A DNA stretch of 64,000 nt from Trichopria drosophilae (lineage: Eukaryota; Arthropoda; Insecta; Hymenoptera; Diapriidae): the NCBI GenBank assembly GCA_030407085.1, contig CM059586.1:34955501-35019500 (forward strand). The letters are read 5' to 3'. The number at the start of each line of letters is the position of its first letter. Within the stretch, counting starts at the first letter, position 1. This document shows, one piece after another, positions 48,385 to 61,500 of the stretch. A model generated the notes under the pieces. It did not search any database and was not told the DNA's origin. It worked only from the letters and a program-made list of their open reading frames with translations. The translations under genes and the position numbers were made by a program.

Positions 48385-48591
48385 ATGGAGACTTTAAAAA
48401 TGAAGGATAGGAAGCTTAAAAAGGCGTCGATGAACAAGTCTAGAAGGGGGTCTAGAAGGCGTGTGGAAAAGCGTAAACGAGAAGAGAACAAGGGAAGCTT
48501 GCGGCGTGGGTGTTATCGGGCAACTGCCGCAGAAGTCCGCCGTGCTCTGCAATTCCCTCAAATTGAGCAGGCCAATTTACTCGGATTGTGA
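48385..48591 (+). CDS. Unassigned 68-codon basic ORF
   Basis: From ATG (48385) to TGA, a lysine/arginine-rich frame starting METLKMKDRKLKKASMNK and ending QFPQIEQANLLGL, in a patch that is GC-richer than its flanks. It has a proper ATG but no recognised domain, no promoter motif, and overlapping frames in other phases. The basic composition follows from the purine-rich strand. It could be a chance ORF or part of an exon. Confidence 0.15.
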   Translation: METLKMKDRKLKKASMNKSRRGSRRRVEKRKREENKGSLRRGCYRATAAEVRRALQFPQIEQANLLGL

Positions 48592-51500
48592 TGCTAAACG
48601 AAAGAATACATATGCGTTGCAGAAACGATTTCACCAAAAGGCGTCACCCCTTTCTAAACATTACACCCTGCACAATTTTTATATAAAAAAAACTCATATT
48701 CAAAGTCTCCAAATTCCTTCGTAATTATTACTGCTGGAAATTTGTCCATGGAATTAAATGATTTTATGGAAGCTCCAATCATAAATGCTAATTACATTGA
48801 AGTAACGATGCAAATGAATAGCGTTTCTTAAATTTAATAATTCATATTGCAAATTAAATTTTATGAATATAGTATTAACATTAAAATGGAAGTTAATAAG
48901 TAAAGTTTGTTAACATTACCATGAAATTGCATAATGCTGGGCGAAATGCTAATGACACTTCCTAAAAGCAAACTAGAAAATGTATGTCTTCAATTCTATA
49001 TTACGTAACTATAAACTAAAAATGCAACTTTTTCAGGTGATATACAATAAACACACTTTCGAAATAAAGAATTCTTTAAATAATTTCGAATGTCTGCAAT
49101 AAATCATTCTTAAAGTATTCCAAAAGTCTTCAAGAAGTAATGTTTATGAAAAAATGTATGAATTGAACCATGATCGGTCAAAGGTAAAGTGTTTCACAGG
49201 TATGATAAAAGCATTCCTAAAGTATTTGTTAACAAATTCATGATACACGGTATGTGCGGCCATCCTGAACAATCCGTTGGCAACAGTCGATTGGTTATAA
49301 AAAATTCTCAAAGAGGCCGTTTTAGAGCTGTATTTAGGAAGTGTCTGTGCTATTATTTAATAACAAAATTGTAAACACTATGCACCATTAGATCTTTGAA
49401 AAACATTTCTAAATTAAAAGTAATAATTTTAACTCACCAAGTCGAACCGCTTACGTTGGCCATTACCGACATTTATATTTCAAATTTAACAATGTTTTTA
49501 TTTAATTATTTAAAAATAAATATTTAGAAATTACTGAATGATTAAAATCCATTTAAAAGTTAATACGAAACAAGAATTGTAACGAAATGTTTCAACTAAC
49601 TATGTTTCCGTTTGCAATACGGCTACAACCAAAAAGTTCTATAAAAATAACGGCCACACATTGAAAAAGTGTAAAGACAATATTGATTTTGTTTAAAAAA
49701 AATGCCTAACGCGAAATCAGACGTGTAGGAACGGATGATTAGAGAAAGGCACCCGAGGCGGTTTGGTTTTCGTTATCCAGCAATTGATAGGGGGTTTTTT
49801 CACGGTTATAGAACTACGCGTTCAAGGCTAAATTGTTTTTTTTTTGTAGGAACCTACAGTTTATTTTAGGCGTGTCTCGCCTGTTTTCACTTGTAATTGA
49901 TTTCGCATGAAAATTCACGAAGAGTCCCTCGATAAGAAACACGTGTACTTAACAGGTTACGTAACCCGTAATATATCCGTAAGATGAAAATTGAGATTGG
50001 ATACACATTTTTTTCTGGATATTAGGGATAACAGAGAGAACATCACATATTTATTTCTTTTAAAAATGTTTGTTCTTGTTAAAATATTTATAAAGGAAAC
50101 TTTAACAATGAACAGATTAAAAGTGAAAAGACTCTTAACAACCTCACATAAAAGTTCTGATGGAAGTTTTATATTCGTGAAAATCCATTTTGTAGTGTAA
50201 ATTTAATAAAATGTTGATGAAACTGCGTAATTAAATTTTAATAACATAGAAGCAATAGAGAAATATCAGAGTTACCTTTTATCGATGGGTGTTTTCGTAT
50301 CCTCGTTCGATTTCAAAAACATAATAAACAATGAATTATTAGGAACATAAATAAAAAAGAAAAATTAATTTTCATTGAGGAAATGAGAACATTTTTATTT
50401 GCTTTTATGTACTGTTATTAATAAACTGAGATCCTACACGCGTTTATTGAAAGAATACTAACTTTATTAAAATAGTGTCAGATCAGATATTGTAGTAACT
50501 TCACTTTTATTTTTAATGTATTAATTTTATTTTACAAAGCGAAACCTCGAAAATATGTTTTCGAACACTTTTGTTAATAGAAGGTTCCAGATTAAAAATA
50601 TTATTGTATTAGAAATGTGTCAATTTTTAAATATAATTGAAATTTGTAAAATTATATTAATAATTAACTGTTGCTTATTAATGCAATGTTACTCATAGAA
50701 ACTAGTAAATAATATTACACAAAAAGGACGATGTAAAAATAATCGCCGAATGCCTGGTACGGTAATTTATTATACTCTAAAAAAACCACACGAATAATAT
50801 TGAATTATTTTTCCGCAGTGAAAACATTGATAATATGCATGCAAGTTTCATTGATTAAAACATTGTTTATTTATCTATTATTATGAAACTGTTGTCAATA
50901 TCTAGTCTTATTATAAGCTTGTTTTCTAATAAAACATCGAAACGATTACTGTTGAACAGGTTTTCTGAACGCAATGAGTTCATATATATTGAGAAACATT
51001 TTTTAAAAATCAACCTATTTATTATTGATATTTAGGAAAGTGGTCGAGGGCGGACTACACGTAAAAATGTACTTTCAAGCCTATATTTTCTCATATATAA
51101 AAGGAATAATTGTAGAACCAGTTGACGCGAGCAAATATTTGAAGTAATTTGCAAAATTGTATTAAAACCGGTAAGGCACCGCTCGTGTCCGCGGTTATGT
51201 AGAACTAAAAAATAATTTCTTTAACATTATCTTATCAAGTGTTGCAAATATTGTTGCAGTGAAGCAATTCGCAAAGTCACCGAACTTTTGTAAACAAAAA
51301 GTGATTCAGTTTTAAATGGGTTGAATGATGACAATTATTGAAATAGTAAAAAAATAGCAATTTTGTATTCTATTCTACAACACATTCTATGCAATAACTT
51401 ATTGAAGACTTTTAAAAACTCTTCAATCTGGAATTTCTATTGGTTTGAATCAATATTTTCAGTTTCACAACCCAGGATAATACTTTAATTTTCTGAAAAA

Positions 51501-52060
51501 TCTATTTTTCGAAAATTGACCGGAATTTCATTCTTTTACACATATTATACTTGTAAGGACAAAAAATTAGGTATATAATAGGCACTTTTTTTTTTTTTAA
51601 CAGACGCCTATTGTGTAGCGGGTTTGCTTTATTGTCCATAACTTTTAATTGGATCATTCAACTTTGATGATCGAGCAATAGGCACCTCTCCCCTAAATAT
51701 ACATTTTATCGTTCTGATCATTTAGCCATGATTTTTTGTCGCGCGATCATGTTTCTGTGGTATTTTGTCACGTTGTGCTTTGTGTATTGTCTTAGTATCG
51801 ATTTTACAAAACGGGGATTTTAACTACAACTCCTTTTAACATAGTTCAATAACTAGCTAAAACTGATTGTTAATTAACAGGGGTTTTTATATTTACCGGA
51901 GAAATGATAAGATGAGAGTCTAAATTAACACTTTGTATTAATTTTCTGAAAATGCAGATATGAAATTTACAGATAACCGGTGCAAAAGAAGGACAATAAA
52001 GTAATTAAAGGTAGGAAAGTGCAGCTAAGTAATGAAATCCTTTAGAACGACACTGCCTTA
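48592..52060. other. Non-coding AT-rich DNA
   Basis: No supported gene. The short frames at 49189-49374 and 49991-50200 lack features. Confidence 0.45.
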
Positions 52061-52079
52061 AATGCATTCCTGAATAATT

Positions 52080-52335
52080 ATTTTGGCGAAGCACTTCCGA
52101 ATTAACAATTTACCGGGGCGTATCACCGCTTTTCGCTAGACGATTTGCGCCCTGGTGCGGAAGATTTTCCACGGGCAAAATCGGACGTCGTTACCGTTTC
52201 GGGCAAAACGGCGGGAATGCCGCGGAAAGCTCGAGTTTCTAATTAACTATAGAGGTGCGCGAAACCGCCACGCGCCGAATAAATTTTCTCAGCGCCGAAC
52301 CGCAGTTTTGCACGGGAAAATTAATTTGTTTTTTT
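52080..52335. promoter_or_regulatory. CpG-rich non-coding island
   Basis: GC-rich words (ACCGGGGCGTATCACCGC, GGCGGGAATGCCGCGG) stand out against AT-rich flanks. The 60-codon frame here is short and unremarkable. Either an enhancer or a small exon is possible. Confidence 0.25.
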
Positions 52336-53241
52336 AAAATACCGAGATCCTCCAAAAATTTACAAATTACATTTTTTTTCATTTAAAAAACTCTTGCAAT
52401 TTTTGTTAATGCATTGAGTTTTAAATGAAAGAGGAGCAATACCTTTACCAGGACTGTTACCTTTTTTTTTGGCAGTGATGAGACTAATTTCAAGAAGGGT
52501 CTAGAAGTTGTGCAGTGATTTTAAAGAAAATCTTTTTTTAGATTCTTAAGAATAATAAAAAGAAAAAATTCCTTAATATATATCTTGAATGTGGTTCAAA
52601 CTCGAGTGATTATTTCCGTTTATGGGTCGTAAATACGACAACTTTGTATCCAACAATCTGATATGTATACAATAAAGAACATAAAAGTGTCTACATTCAA
52701 CGGGGTTTTAAAGTCGTTAATCGATAAGGTTTTATCTATGAATGTTAACAAATCTAAATTAAAAATGATAGAAGCTATTTTTCAAAATTTCGATTGGACA
52801 TGGCATAATAGTTTTTGCTATTTGCATTAACCATAAAAACATTTTTGCACTTATGGAGAAGGAAGGGTCAATAAACAACAACATTTTTGTTATCAATCAA
52901 ATATTAAAGTCCTATTAACTATCATGGAAATTAGTCAAGAATCAGAAATAAAGCAAAAATCAATTCTGGATAAATTTTTTTGGTATTTTTAAGATGATCG
53001 TTCTGAATAATTTTTAGGTTATATTTTTAACATCGATTACTATCTTATAAGCTGAGGATTTTAGAACCCTTTTAAGCCGTTTTAGCTAATTATATTGTAG
53101 CCAGTGGCAAATCGAAGACATTTTATCGCTTCATCGTTCATCGCAATTATTCGGCAGTTGTCGACTCAATATCTAGCATAACCTATACTGATCGTGTTGT
53201 CAACAGTTTCAACATTCAATAGTTTATCACCTTATTTATCA
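52336..53241. other. Non-coding, nothing notable
   Basis: A weak dispersed-repeat lead-in lies near 52711 (AAAGTCGTTAATCGATAAGG). No gene was found. Confidence 0.45.
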
Positions 53242-53432
53242 GGGTGCGGGTCCAAAAACCGACTAATTAAAACGCCGACAGATCAACAAATTGACAGTCA
53301 AAAAACCGACAAACAAAAACGTAATTTCAAAAAATGATCGACTCGAAGTGTCGACTTTTTGACTATCGGCTTTTCGATAGTCGGCTTTATGGTTGTCGGT
53401 TTTTTGATTAGTCTGTTTTTCGACCCGCACCC
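53242..53432. mobile_element. GGGTGC MITE copy 3, short divergent form
   Basis: The left end GGGTGCGGGTCCAAAAACCG and the reverse complement of the right end GGGTGCGGGTCGAAAAACAG are inverted repeats. The flanks ATTTATCA and ATTTACCA match at 7 of 8. The whole 191 bp is built from the word AAAAnCCGAC, repeated about every 12-15 bp and reversed past the middle. It shares the GGGTGC start, 8-bp target and word-repeat design with copies 1 and 2 but not their centre, so it is a separate subfamily. Confidence 0.75.
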
Positions 53433-54190
53433 ATTTACCATCAATAACAAATGTAAATTTATTGTATAGTTTTTTGCTACTCGACTAAACAATAATTTAG
53501 CAAGTTGAATGAAAAATCAAAGTACAAAAACGTACATTAAAATAAAAACAGCAAATAATAAATTGATAATTGACGACAGTAAAGGCACGAAATGCATGTT
53601 TAACAGGCAACTATTATTAAATAATCTGGGATATAAATTAAATAACATCTCATATAATAGCGTCGACAATTCATTAGTTTAAAAGCTTGCGAAATATTCC
53701 TCGTCGATGGAGATGTGTTTAATGTTCATTTCATGACTTTGCCATTTACTAGATGACTCCGAGAAAACAGTGATGCAATATGATTATCGCTAAGCTTTTC
53801 AAATTAATCTTCGCCAGTGTAAGTTTTTTGCAAAAATTTGTCTCGTGATAATTATTAATAGACCCAAACCTCGACCAAATTGTACGATAGAATAGCGAGT
53901 TAATTAAATCATGACACTTTATTGGAATCACTCTGCAAACAGAGTAGATATTCAAATAAAAAAAGGTTATTCAAGTTTTTCTATGTTTTAATAAATTTAA
54001 AAGTTTCTTGTGTAGACTAATGAATTGAAACCGACACGTAGAATGAGGAAATGGAAATACAGAATTAAAGCTTAGTAAATACACGTGAAAGCATGACAAT
54101 AATTTCAAAGATCGGTTGAATTGAAGAAAAATATTAGTAAAATCTAAAAAATATCAATTATCGTAATGCACGTACTTTGTCAAATTAATG
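53433..54190. other. Non-coding AT-rich DNA
   Basis: No gene, repeat or motif that I can support. Confidence 0.45.
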
Positions 54191-54192
54191 AC

Positions 54193-54226
54193 TATATAAG
54201 CCCGTTTATTTGCGGGGGTATCAGCT
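54193..54226 (+). promoter_or_regulatory. TATA box plus initiator at canonical spacing
   Basis: TATATAAG (54193-54200) and TCAGCT (A at 54223) are 30 nt apart, the textbook arthropod layout. The next ATGs open frames of 12-13 codons at most (for example MRRGSEEEMRGT), so a coding first exon is not obvious. Transcription could start a non-coding exon or RNA. Chance is possible given the AT-rich background. Confidence 0.3.
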
Positions 54227-57200
54227 GCAAGTTTTGAGAAGTAATAAGTCTTTCATGAGACGTGGGAGCGAGGAAGAAATGCGTGGCACATAGGAAGAAT
54301 GAACAGTGCTTCGAAAGAAATTTAAAGTGGATGAGATTTTATCCGAAGCCACAGTAGGCGGAGGCCAAGTTCTACTTGGAACACTTGATCGAGAAGTGGT
54401 TGATATTTAGCAGAAGACCGCCGTGGGACCGACAGAGTCCCAAGTATGAAAAGCCAGACGGAAAACTTTTAATAATTTCAATTGCATCCCAGAATCCGGA
54501 GTACTTATATAATTTACATGATCTACAATAGAGATAATACATGACCCATAATTAAAAAAACTTCCTAAATTGCGATACTTCAAAATTTTCTTGACAAAGT
54601 GATAACAATTCAAAGTTAACCGAACGTTAATTAAAAAATATTTTCACAATCAACGACCACGACAAATCTACGGTACGATTCTCGGTTTAATTTGCACGTT
54701 GGATTCCCTGCTTTCGCTAATATACGAGTATCAAATTCAATGCGACATTTGATATTTGTATATCCGATGTTTACCGGACAGATTGATGAAATATTTCAGT
54801 ACTAAAAATATCATTGGAAACCGTTAAAAATGGAAGATTATGCGTGAATGTGATTATTAAAGTAGAAATTATTTAACAGAAAAACAAATAATAATTAGCC
54901 ATGAAAAAGATGTAACATTTTGTTCAAATAGTTTGGATATACATATAAAATGTCTGAAATATCGCGCACAGGAAATAAAAATTGCATATTGATTTTCTAC
55001 CAGCGAAATGTACTAACGCATATTTATTTTTGAATGCAGGATAATCTACATATGATAGCAGCCCAATTTATGTTTTAGAATCAAAATATTTTCATTTGTG
55101 TCTGATAATCTAGAACCGAATTTTGGACTCGTAATTTTCCGGATGTCCTTTGATATTTAACCGTAATAAAATCATTGATAAAAAGCGGTTGAAATAAAAC
55201 TGTTTTAAAGTAATTGTAATTATTTAAAATAAAAACGATATGTAATATCAATAATTCGTAAAAAAATAATGTTTGAAAGTATTTATAATATTTAAAGGTT
55301 AATCTCCATTTCGAGGCATCACTTTAGTCTATTCGGAAAGTAGGTTAGGTTGTATTCTTGAATTGGGTAGTCATTATTTTATCACATTTAAAGTATACCA
55401 TACACTTTTTTTTATGGCTTTAAATATACATTTCTTTGAGATCCACTAGACGGCGCACCGAACCATAAATGAAGTCGTCCTGCATTTTCTATACTGAGAC
55501 GAGCATCGCCAAGTGTCCTGCTAGGTAATTTATATTTATCCTTTTCATCCTACTGAGTTCCAAATCTTTTCAGTACGTTTATGCGAAATAAGTTAATATG
55601 AGTTTGAACAATATATAGATTTTGTTTTGTAGTTTGATTTAGGAAATTATCATAATCTAGTGAAAAACTATCAGGCGAAGACGAAAATTCACATTGCTTC
55701 GATATTTTGTCAGAAATTAAATGTTTTACGAAATTGGTATTAAGCAGTCCATCAATCGATAAATAAATTCATGCAGCATTTATTTCACCACTGGAAATAA
55801 TCTGTATGCAAGATATCTGTTAAGAGCGCGATCTGGCGCCGTCATAATTAACCATGTTGTTATCGGTCGTCGTTGCAATTTTTTGTTAAATGACTGTTTT
55901 GATAAAATGTTTTAATTTATTCAACGTTTCGGTCATTTCTTACATTTCTTGACAATTATTTTTTTTAACCCTGGCCGCCACACGGTGAAAAATATATGGT
56001 CAAATTAGCTAAATGGGGAGTTACATAGTGGGAACTAAATCTTGTCCAAAATTCAAAATTCCGAATGAAAAGTTGTTACATCGTACAAATTATGTTTCTT
56101 TTTATTAATTTTCGGATTTTTTGTAAATTTTGAAACAATTCAATCGGAATATTTTTCCTTCGGAATTGTGAGTCCTGGCCTAAATCTGTAGTACTTATTA
56201 ACCTGTAAAGTCCTGAATGGACATTTTTTCACTACAGTTTTTGGCGGTTGTATTGGTAAAAAAAAAAGGTAAAAAAATTCCAAGCAACCATATCTGACGT
56301 AAAATTAAGTGAACAATCAGAATATTTCATTACATATATTTCGGCAAATTCAACAGAGAAAAACTGTATATTATTATTTCAAAAAATCGTGGATTTTTTT
56401 AAAATCTCGTCTTCTCACGTTAAAAGTGTTTCAGAATTTCTGTTAAAAATACAAAAATCGTGGCCTTGAGACTTGAACTTTAAAATGTACACGTTGCCAT
56501 TTTGAAAATATAGGTGAAAGCATAAAAAATGGCGGCTCAGATACGAAAAAATCGTCGAAATGTACGTAAATTTTTAAGTTTTCATAATCATTTAGAAATT
56601 TTAATTTCAAAAATTAAAACGTTGTTCAAAACTATACACATTCAAAAATAGTATAAAAAAATTACTTTCATATTTTTTTTTTTGAAAGATACTTTCAAAT
56701 TAGCATATTTGGATGTTTTGCTTAAAAAAATGTCACCACTTCGTTAAATTTAATAAATATTTTTTAGTAACAAAATAATGAAAACCCTTTTAAATTATTA
56801 AAATATATTTTAATCGACAATTTCAAATTGAAAAAATAATGTTTGGTCGATGATAGTGTGCCAATTGCTAAATGATCATTAAAACATGCAGCATCTAACG
56901 TTGAAATACCAGACCAATGTTAGTATATCTTCTAAATAAGCGACAAAAGTTCCATTTTTTCATACAGATATTTCCAACGTTTCGATAGCAATGATCGAGC
57001 GATTAGAATACTCACTACAATTAAATTTTCATTTGAAGATTCTTCAAAATTCAAATGAGGTGACACATGCTATTTTGAATATATTTCCGATTCCTTTAAA
57101 TACATTATCTCTTTTGGTTCTAACTATACACCTAAGAGACATAAGGTACCCAGGAAATTAAATTCCGATCGATTATATTTTCAACATTTCACACTATAAG

Positions 57201-57389
57201 TGGAATAAATCCGTAGTGGAGTATTATTTTATTAATAACGTTAAAAATACCTGTATTTTTAGACAGACAAGTTCAATGAAAACAGTTAAAAATATTGATC
57301 CCAGATACACGGATATGACGTTTGATTAATTATTTAAACAAATACATGTACCGTAGAAATTTCAAATTTCTGACAGTATATAAATAAAA
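54227..57389. other. Non-coding, CTCF-like site at 55443
   Basis: 54240-54450 is moderately GC-rich downstream of the TATA/initiator pair. CCACTAGACGGCGC at 55443-55456 matches the CTCF core at 13 of 14 positions. A repeat core lies near 56527 (AAAAAATGGCGGCTCAGA). No gene was found. Confidence 0.4.
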
Positions 57390-58250
57390 AATAACTTCAT
57401 CGCAAATTGCGCGGTTACGCTTGCACCCCAGCAAAATCTCACTTCTCGCCCTTGACGTATAATGCTAAATTCGACGTGAATAACTGGCATGCAATTTACA
57501 TCAAAGGTACGAAAATTGTGTGTGCACAAGTTATTTTCTGAAAAACATCTCTTTCTTATTAATGTTAAAGCCGATATTAAGTGGCATTTGCGCCGCGTGT
57601 AATTGAAATTTATTTTGGAAATTTGGAAAAGTAATCGTATTCGGGTCCAGCGTATCGCGAAATCATGAAACGTTTCGAGGGTTGGAAAAACAGAATTAAT
57701 TCAAAATTAGCGTTGTAATTAAAATATCAGGCAAGCCAGCTTTCTTCGTAATTAGCATTATGGGCCATAAAGGTCCAATGAAGAAAAAAGGCGAGTTTCA
57801 CCAGACGAAAAACAACAAAATGGAGAAGACGCGCATTGGGAGGTAGTGTACGGCGAAAAGGCGCGGGTGTAGAGTAATAAACGAACACATCTAAAAAAAA
57901 AACAGCAATAACGTAGCGCTAACGAAACGTTCGCAGCCTCCAATAAGCGAGCTGCAACAAGGTGCGGTCGCGTGCGGCAAAAATAACCTGCCACTCGTGG
58001 AGGGAATCAACTTCGGGCCATTTCCTCCGTCTGGAAAAATCACGGGGGCTGGGGCTGGGGTTCTTCTCACTGGGGGATGGGGCAACCAGGACGCAAATTG
58101 ACAATTCGCGAATGGGGAACAAGGCGGCGGATCCGCTGGATGGCGTTGACGTTCGATTCGAGAGTTCGAACTCAATTTGGCCGAAACATCAAAAACTTGC
58201 ACCGATTTCCAACGAAATTCCGTTTCCTATCTTGGCGATCGAAACAATTT
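57390..58250. promoter_or_regulatory. CpG-rich island, possible promoter or enhancer
   Basis: From about 57760 CpG density rises (GCGCGGGTG, GCGGTCGCGTGCGGC, GGCGGCGGATCCGC) and a short GGGGCTGGGGCTGGGG run occurs near 58048. Long overlapping frames appear on both strands, as expected when stops are rare, and none shows a family. I found no convincing ATG-plus-donor combination. It could be the promoter of an unseen gene. Confidence 0.3.
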
Positions 58251-61200
58251 TAAAAGTTGCCAACTTACTTTTCTTTTGTCGCTGTACATTTTCCAAGTAT
58301 TTTCATAAAAAGAAAATAAATTTACTTATTGCTCACTTCAGAAACAGAATATTGGAAATACAAAGGTTATCGGTCTTCATCAATACATCTTCATCATCTC
58401 TCTTTGTTTCGTCTTAAAGGAGTTAATAAATCGGTAATCGGGGTGTGAATATGATCTGAAACTTTGAATTTGTCTGAACTGATTTCAAATCGATGTTCAA
58501 AAATCGAACGCAAAAAGTTTGAAGCGCATTTATTGAATTTGAAAAAATTTACTGACCATACTGGCTTAACTAAGCATTTTGATTTTTACATTTCAATTGC
58601 GCATTCGTGAACAGCGACCATTGAAACCCGGTAGTTCAAATTTATTAATAAATAACGTAATAAATTATTTTCTATTTTTCATTGTTTATACTGTATAAGT
58701 AATATTAAGAACAATAATTATAATTAAGAATTGAACTAATACCCTACAGTGGAAATTAATAGCTATGTAAATCTCGGTAAGAATCGGGAAAATAAATCTT
58801 TCACGGAATTAAAGAAAACATTTTTTGCAGACAATTATTGTCAAGATTTATGTAAAAAAAATTAAATGCAGTAAACGTAACGGAAATTGACTAGTAACAG
58901 AATAATCGTGAAAATTTGTTATAAATAATAATTTATTATTTTTGTTGCACTGGTGAAAAATGTAGTGGTACTTATTTGAAGGTATCCATTTTTCCTATTT
59001 GAATAACAGTTCTTGGGATATAGACAAAGCACGCAAATATCTTTCAAAGTGGTCTTTCACAGTTCTTTCTAAAGATCTCTTCAAGTGGTCCCCCCTTTAT
59101 GCAGTTTGAAAAATGAACTCGTAATGTAATCTTACTAATGACTTTTTAAAGTATTAATTTCAAAGAGGCCCTATGTTTGAGATCTTAAGTGTAACTGATT
59201 TCGGATCTTTTTATTTTTGTAAAAATGTTCACTGTTTTTAGATTCTTCTAGAGATACTAAGTGGCGTTTGAACAAAAAAAAATGAACTTGTGTAACATTT
59301 ACTTACATATGCCGATATATGGACGTTACCTATTATAAACGACTTTTTTATTATTACAGTGTCATAAAATAATTTATATCGATTATTGTTAATTTAATTA
59401 TATGATTTATGTTATAGGAAAAGCAAAAGATCATAAATAAGAGTTGTTTCCTGAAATTTCATATTTGAATAATACTTCTCTAGCACTTTAAGAATTATTT
59501 GTGATCACTAATTTAGAGTTCCCATGGAGTCCATAATCAAGTCCTTTTGCTGCTTGGTTTGAACAGTTTTACTGATCTCCCATTAAAAATATACAATTTC
59601 TGCAATGTTGCTGTATAGAAATGTTTAAAACTCATTGGAAAAGCAGAAAATGCACACGTCACCTTTAATTTTCGTGCAATTGTTAAGTTACTAAACTTGT
59701 CCGTTGTCTCACAGAAATTTTGTTATAATCTTTGTCATGGCGAGTCTATATTGAATTTTAAATATTTCTGTTGACTAATATTGTTTTAGTGTTTTCGGAG
59801 GAACCGATTATTTCTCGTATTGTTGTTATTCAATATTTAAGTACTAAAATGCAATTTTTACTAAAGAGTATAATTGTACCATTGATTAATAATCTATAAT
59901 TCTGTAATAATTATATATACCATTAGTCACTTGCTCGCTGCACATATATTATCAATAACCTCCGAGTTTCGTAATGGAATACAATCGGTTCCTGACAGTT
60001 CTGAAATACCAGTCTTGCACTACTTGTAGTTTCAACGTCTATAATTTACTGGTCGCATTCCTCGATATTCGAAATTGGAGTTGTTTATCAATGCTTTCAA
60101 ATGCTCAATCAGTGTCACTCCTGAAATTATTTTATTAATTATCGTGGCTTTAGTATTGGCAATTTTAGTTTAGTATTTGTCTTACGTCAATATTAATTGT
60201 TAAATTTAAATTAGTTAAATCACGGTTAAGCGATAATTGATAATTTCTAACGCAGTTTCATGTCAAACGTCTTACACACAGATCAAATCTATATTAGATT
60301 TTTGAGCATTAAAATCAAGATAGTTTCATATTCGGTAAAATAATTATTGACAGGAAATCTGTGTGAATTGAGTTAAAAAGAATATTTGAATTTACGTTAT
60401 GGTACTTTTTTTTGTAAATTTCAACATTTAATTAAGTACTTACGTATTGATTTTTTTAAATAATGAAATTGATTAATATATTAACTTAGCAAAACTGTAC
60501 ATAAAAAACTGTACTGAGGACTTTTCGATATTTTGTTAAGTTCTTAATGATATTTCCAACAGCATTAATTTATCGAGAAACTGACCACAATTGCTGAAAT
60601 TGCTATGTTGGTTAACGAAGAATAAAAATTATTGAAAGTTTGTTAGTCCCAACATTTTCTATATTTATTTTCGAAAAGTAATGGCTTAATATTTCCATGA
60701 CACATTGGCAGTTTTTCCAGGAACACTGGGATGAATTATTTTTAGAAAGAGCAAACAAAACGGAAATGGAAGAAAATTTTATTTATACATGAAATACAAA
60801 GGAATTATTTAAAAAATCGAAAGTTGTAGAATATATGACGACGTTTTGATACTTTTACTAAGCATAAGATTTCATGGAAACAGCTTTTTAAACGCTCTTA
60901 TTTACTTTGAATTTGTTTCTAGTTTTAATAATGTTCATAGTTTAGGCGAAAAAGTGGAAATCAGAGACATCTGTTGAGTATTCCATCGCTTAAAGTCGGA
61001 GATACTCAGAAGAATTTTGCTGCGTTCATTACTAAACTTTAGAAAGCATATTAGGGAAACGCGAAATTTAACTTTTGCTACTTAAGAACTTAAATAAATT
61101 TTTTGATTGTTTATTGTTTGCTTGGAGTTCTCTTTAACCTCACTCGTAATATTCCACGATGTTAGTATTTGGATTTTTGTTATGAATTCTGTCATGAAAG

Positions 61201-61300
61201 AAATGCTTAAAAAATGTCTCCTAGTGTTGATTTACGAAGCATGACATATACTTATGGAACGACCTTTTAAGAGAGTAACCATCTATCAAAGATTTCATAT
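58251..61300. other. Non-coding AT-rich DNA
   Basis: No gene, element or motif that I can support. Confidence 0.5.
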
Positions 61301-61304
61301 CTAC

Positions 61305-61500
61305 CATCAAAGTCATCATCACCCCGATACATAATAAGAATGATAACGATAATATATTATTATCCTCAATGTCATAATAATAAGCATAATCGTAGTTGTA
61401 ATCGTGGTCGTGGTGACGATTGTGATCTCTTTTCTGTTTGTGATTACCACCCCAATTGACAACCCCGATTGTCGTTGTCATCATGATTGTTGGAGTCGTC
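61305..61500. repeat. Degenerate triplet-repeat tract
   Basis: Imperfect CAT/AAT/CGT triplets (CATCATCACC, ATAATAATAAGCATAATCG, CGTGGTCGTGGTGACG). In translation this gives histidine-aspartate-tyrosine runs, which explains the open frames there. Likely a decayed microsatellite. Confidence 0.5.

Noticed and set aside
53298..53492. Minus frame with KPTTIKPTIEKP repeats
   Set aside because: Same reason: translated word repeats of the 191-bp element.
61221..61484. His/Asp/Tyr-rich minus frame
   Set aside because: Explained by a degenerate triplet repeat tract.
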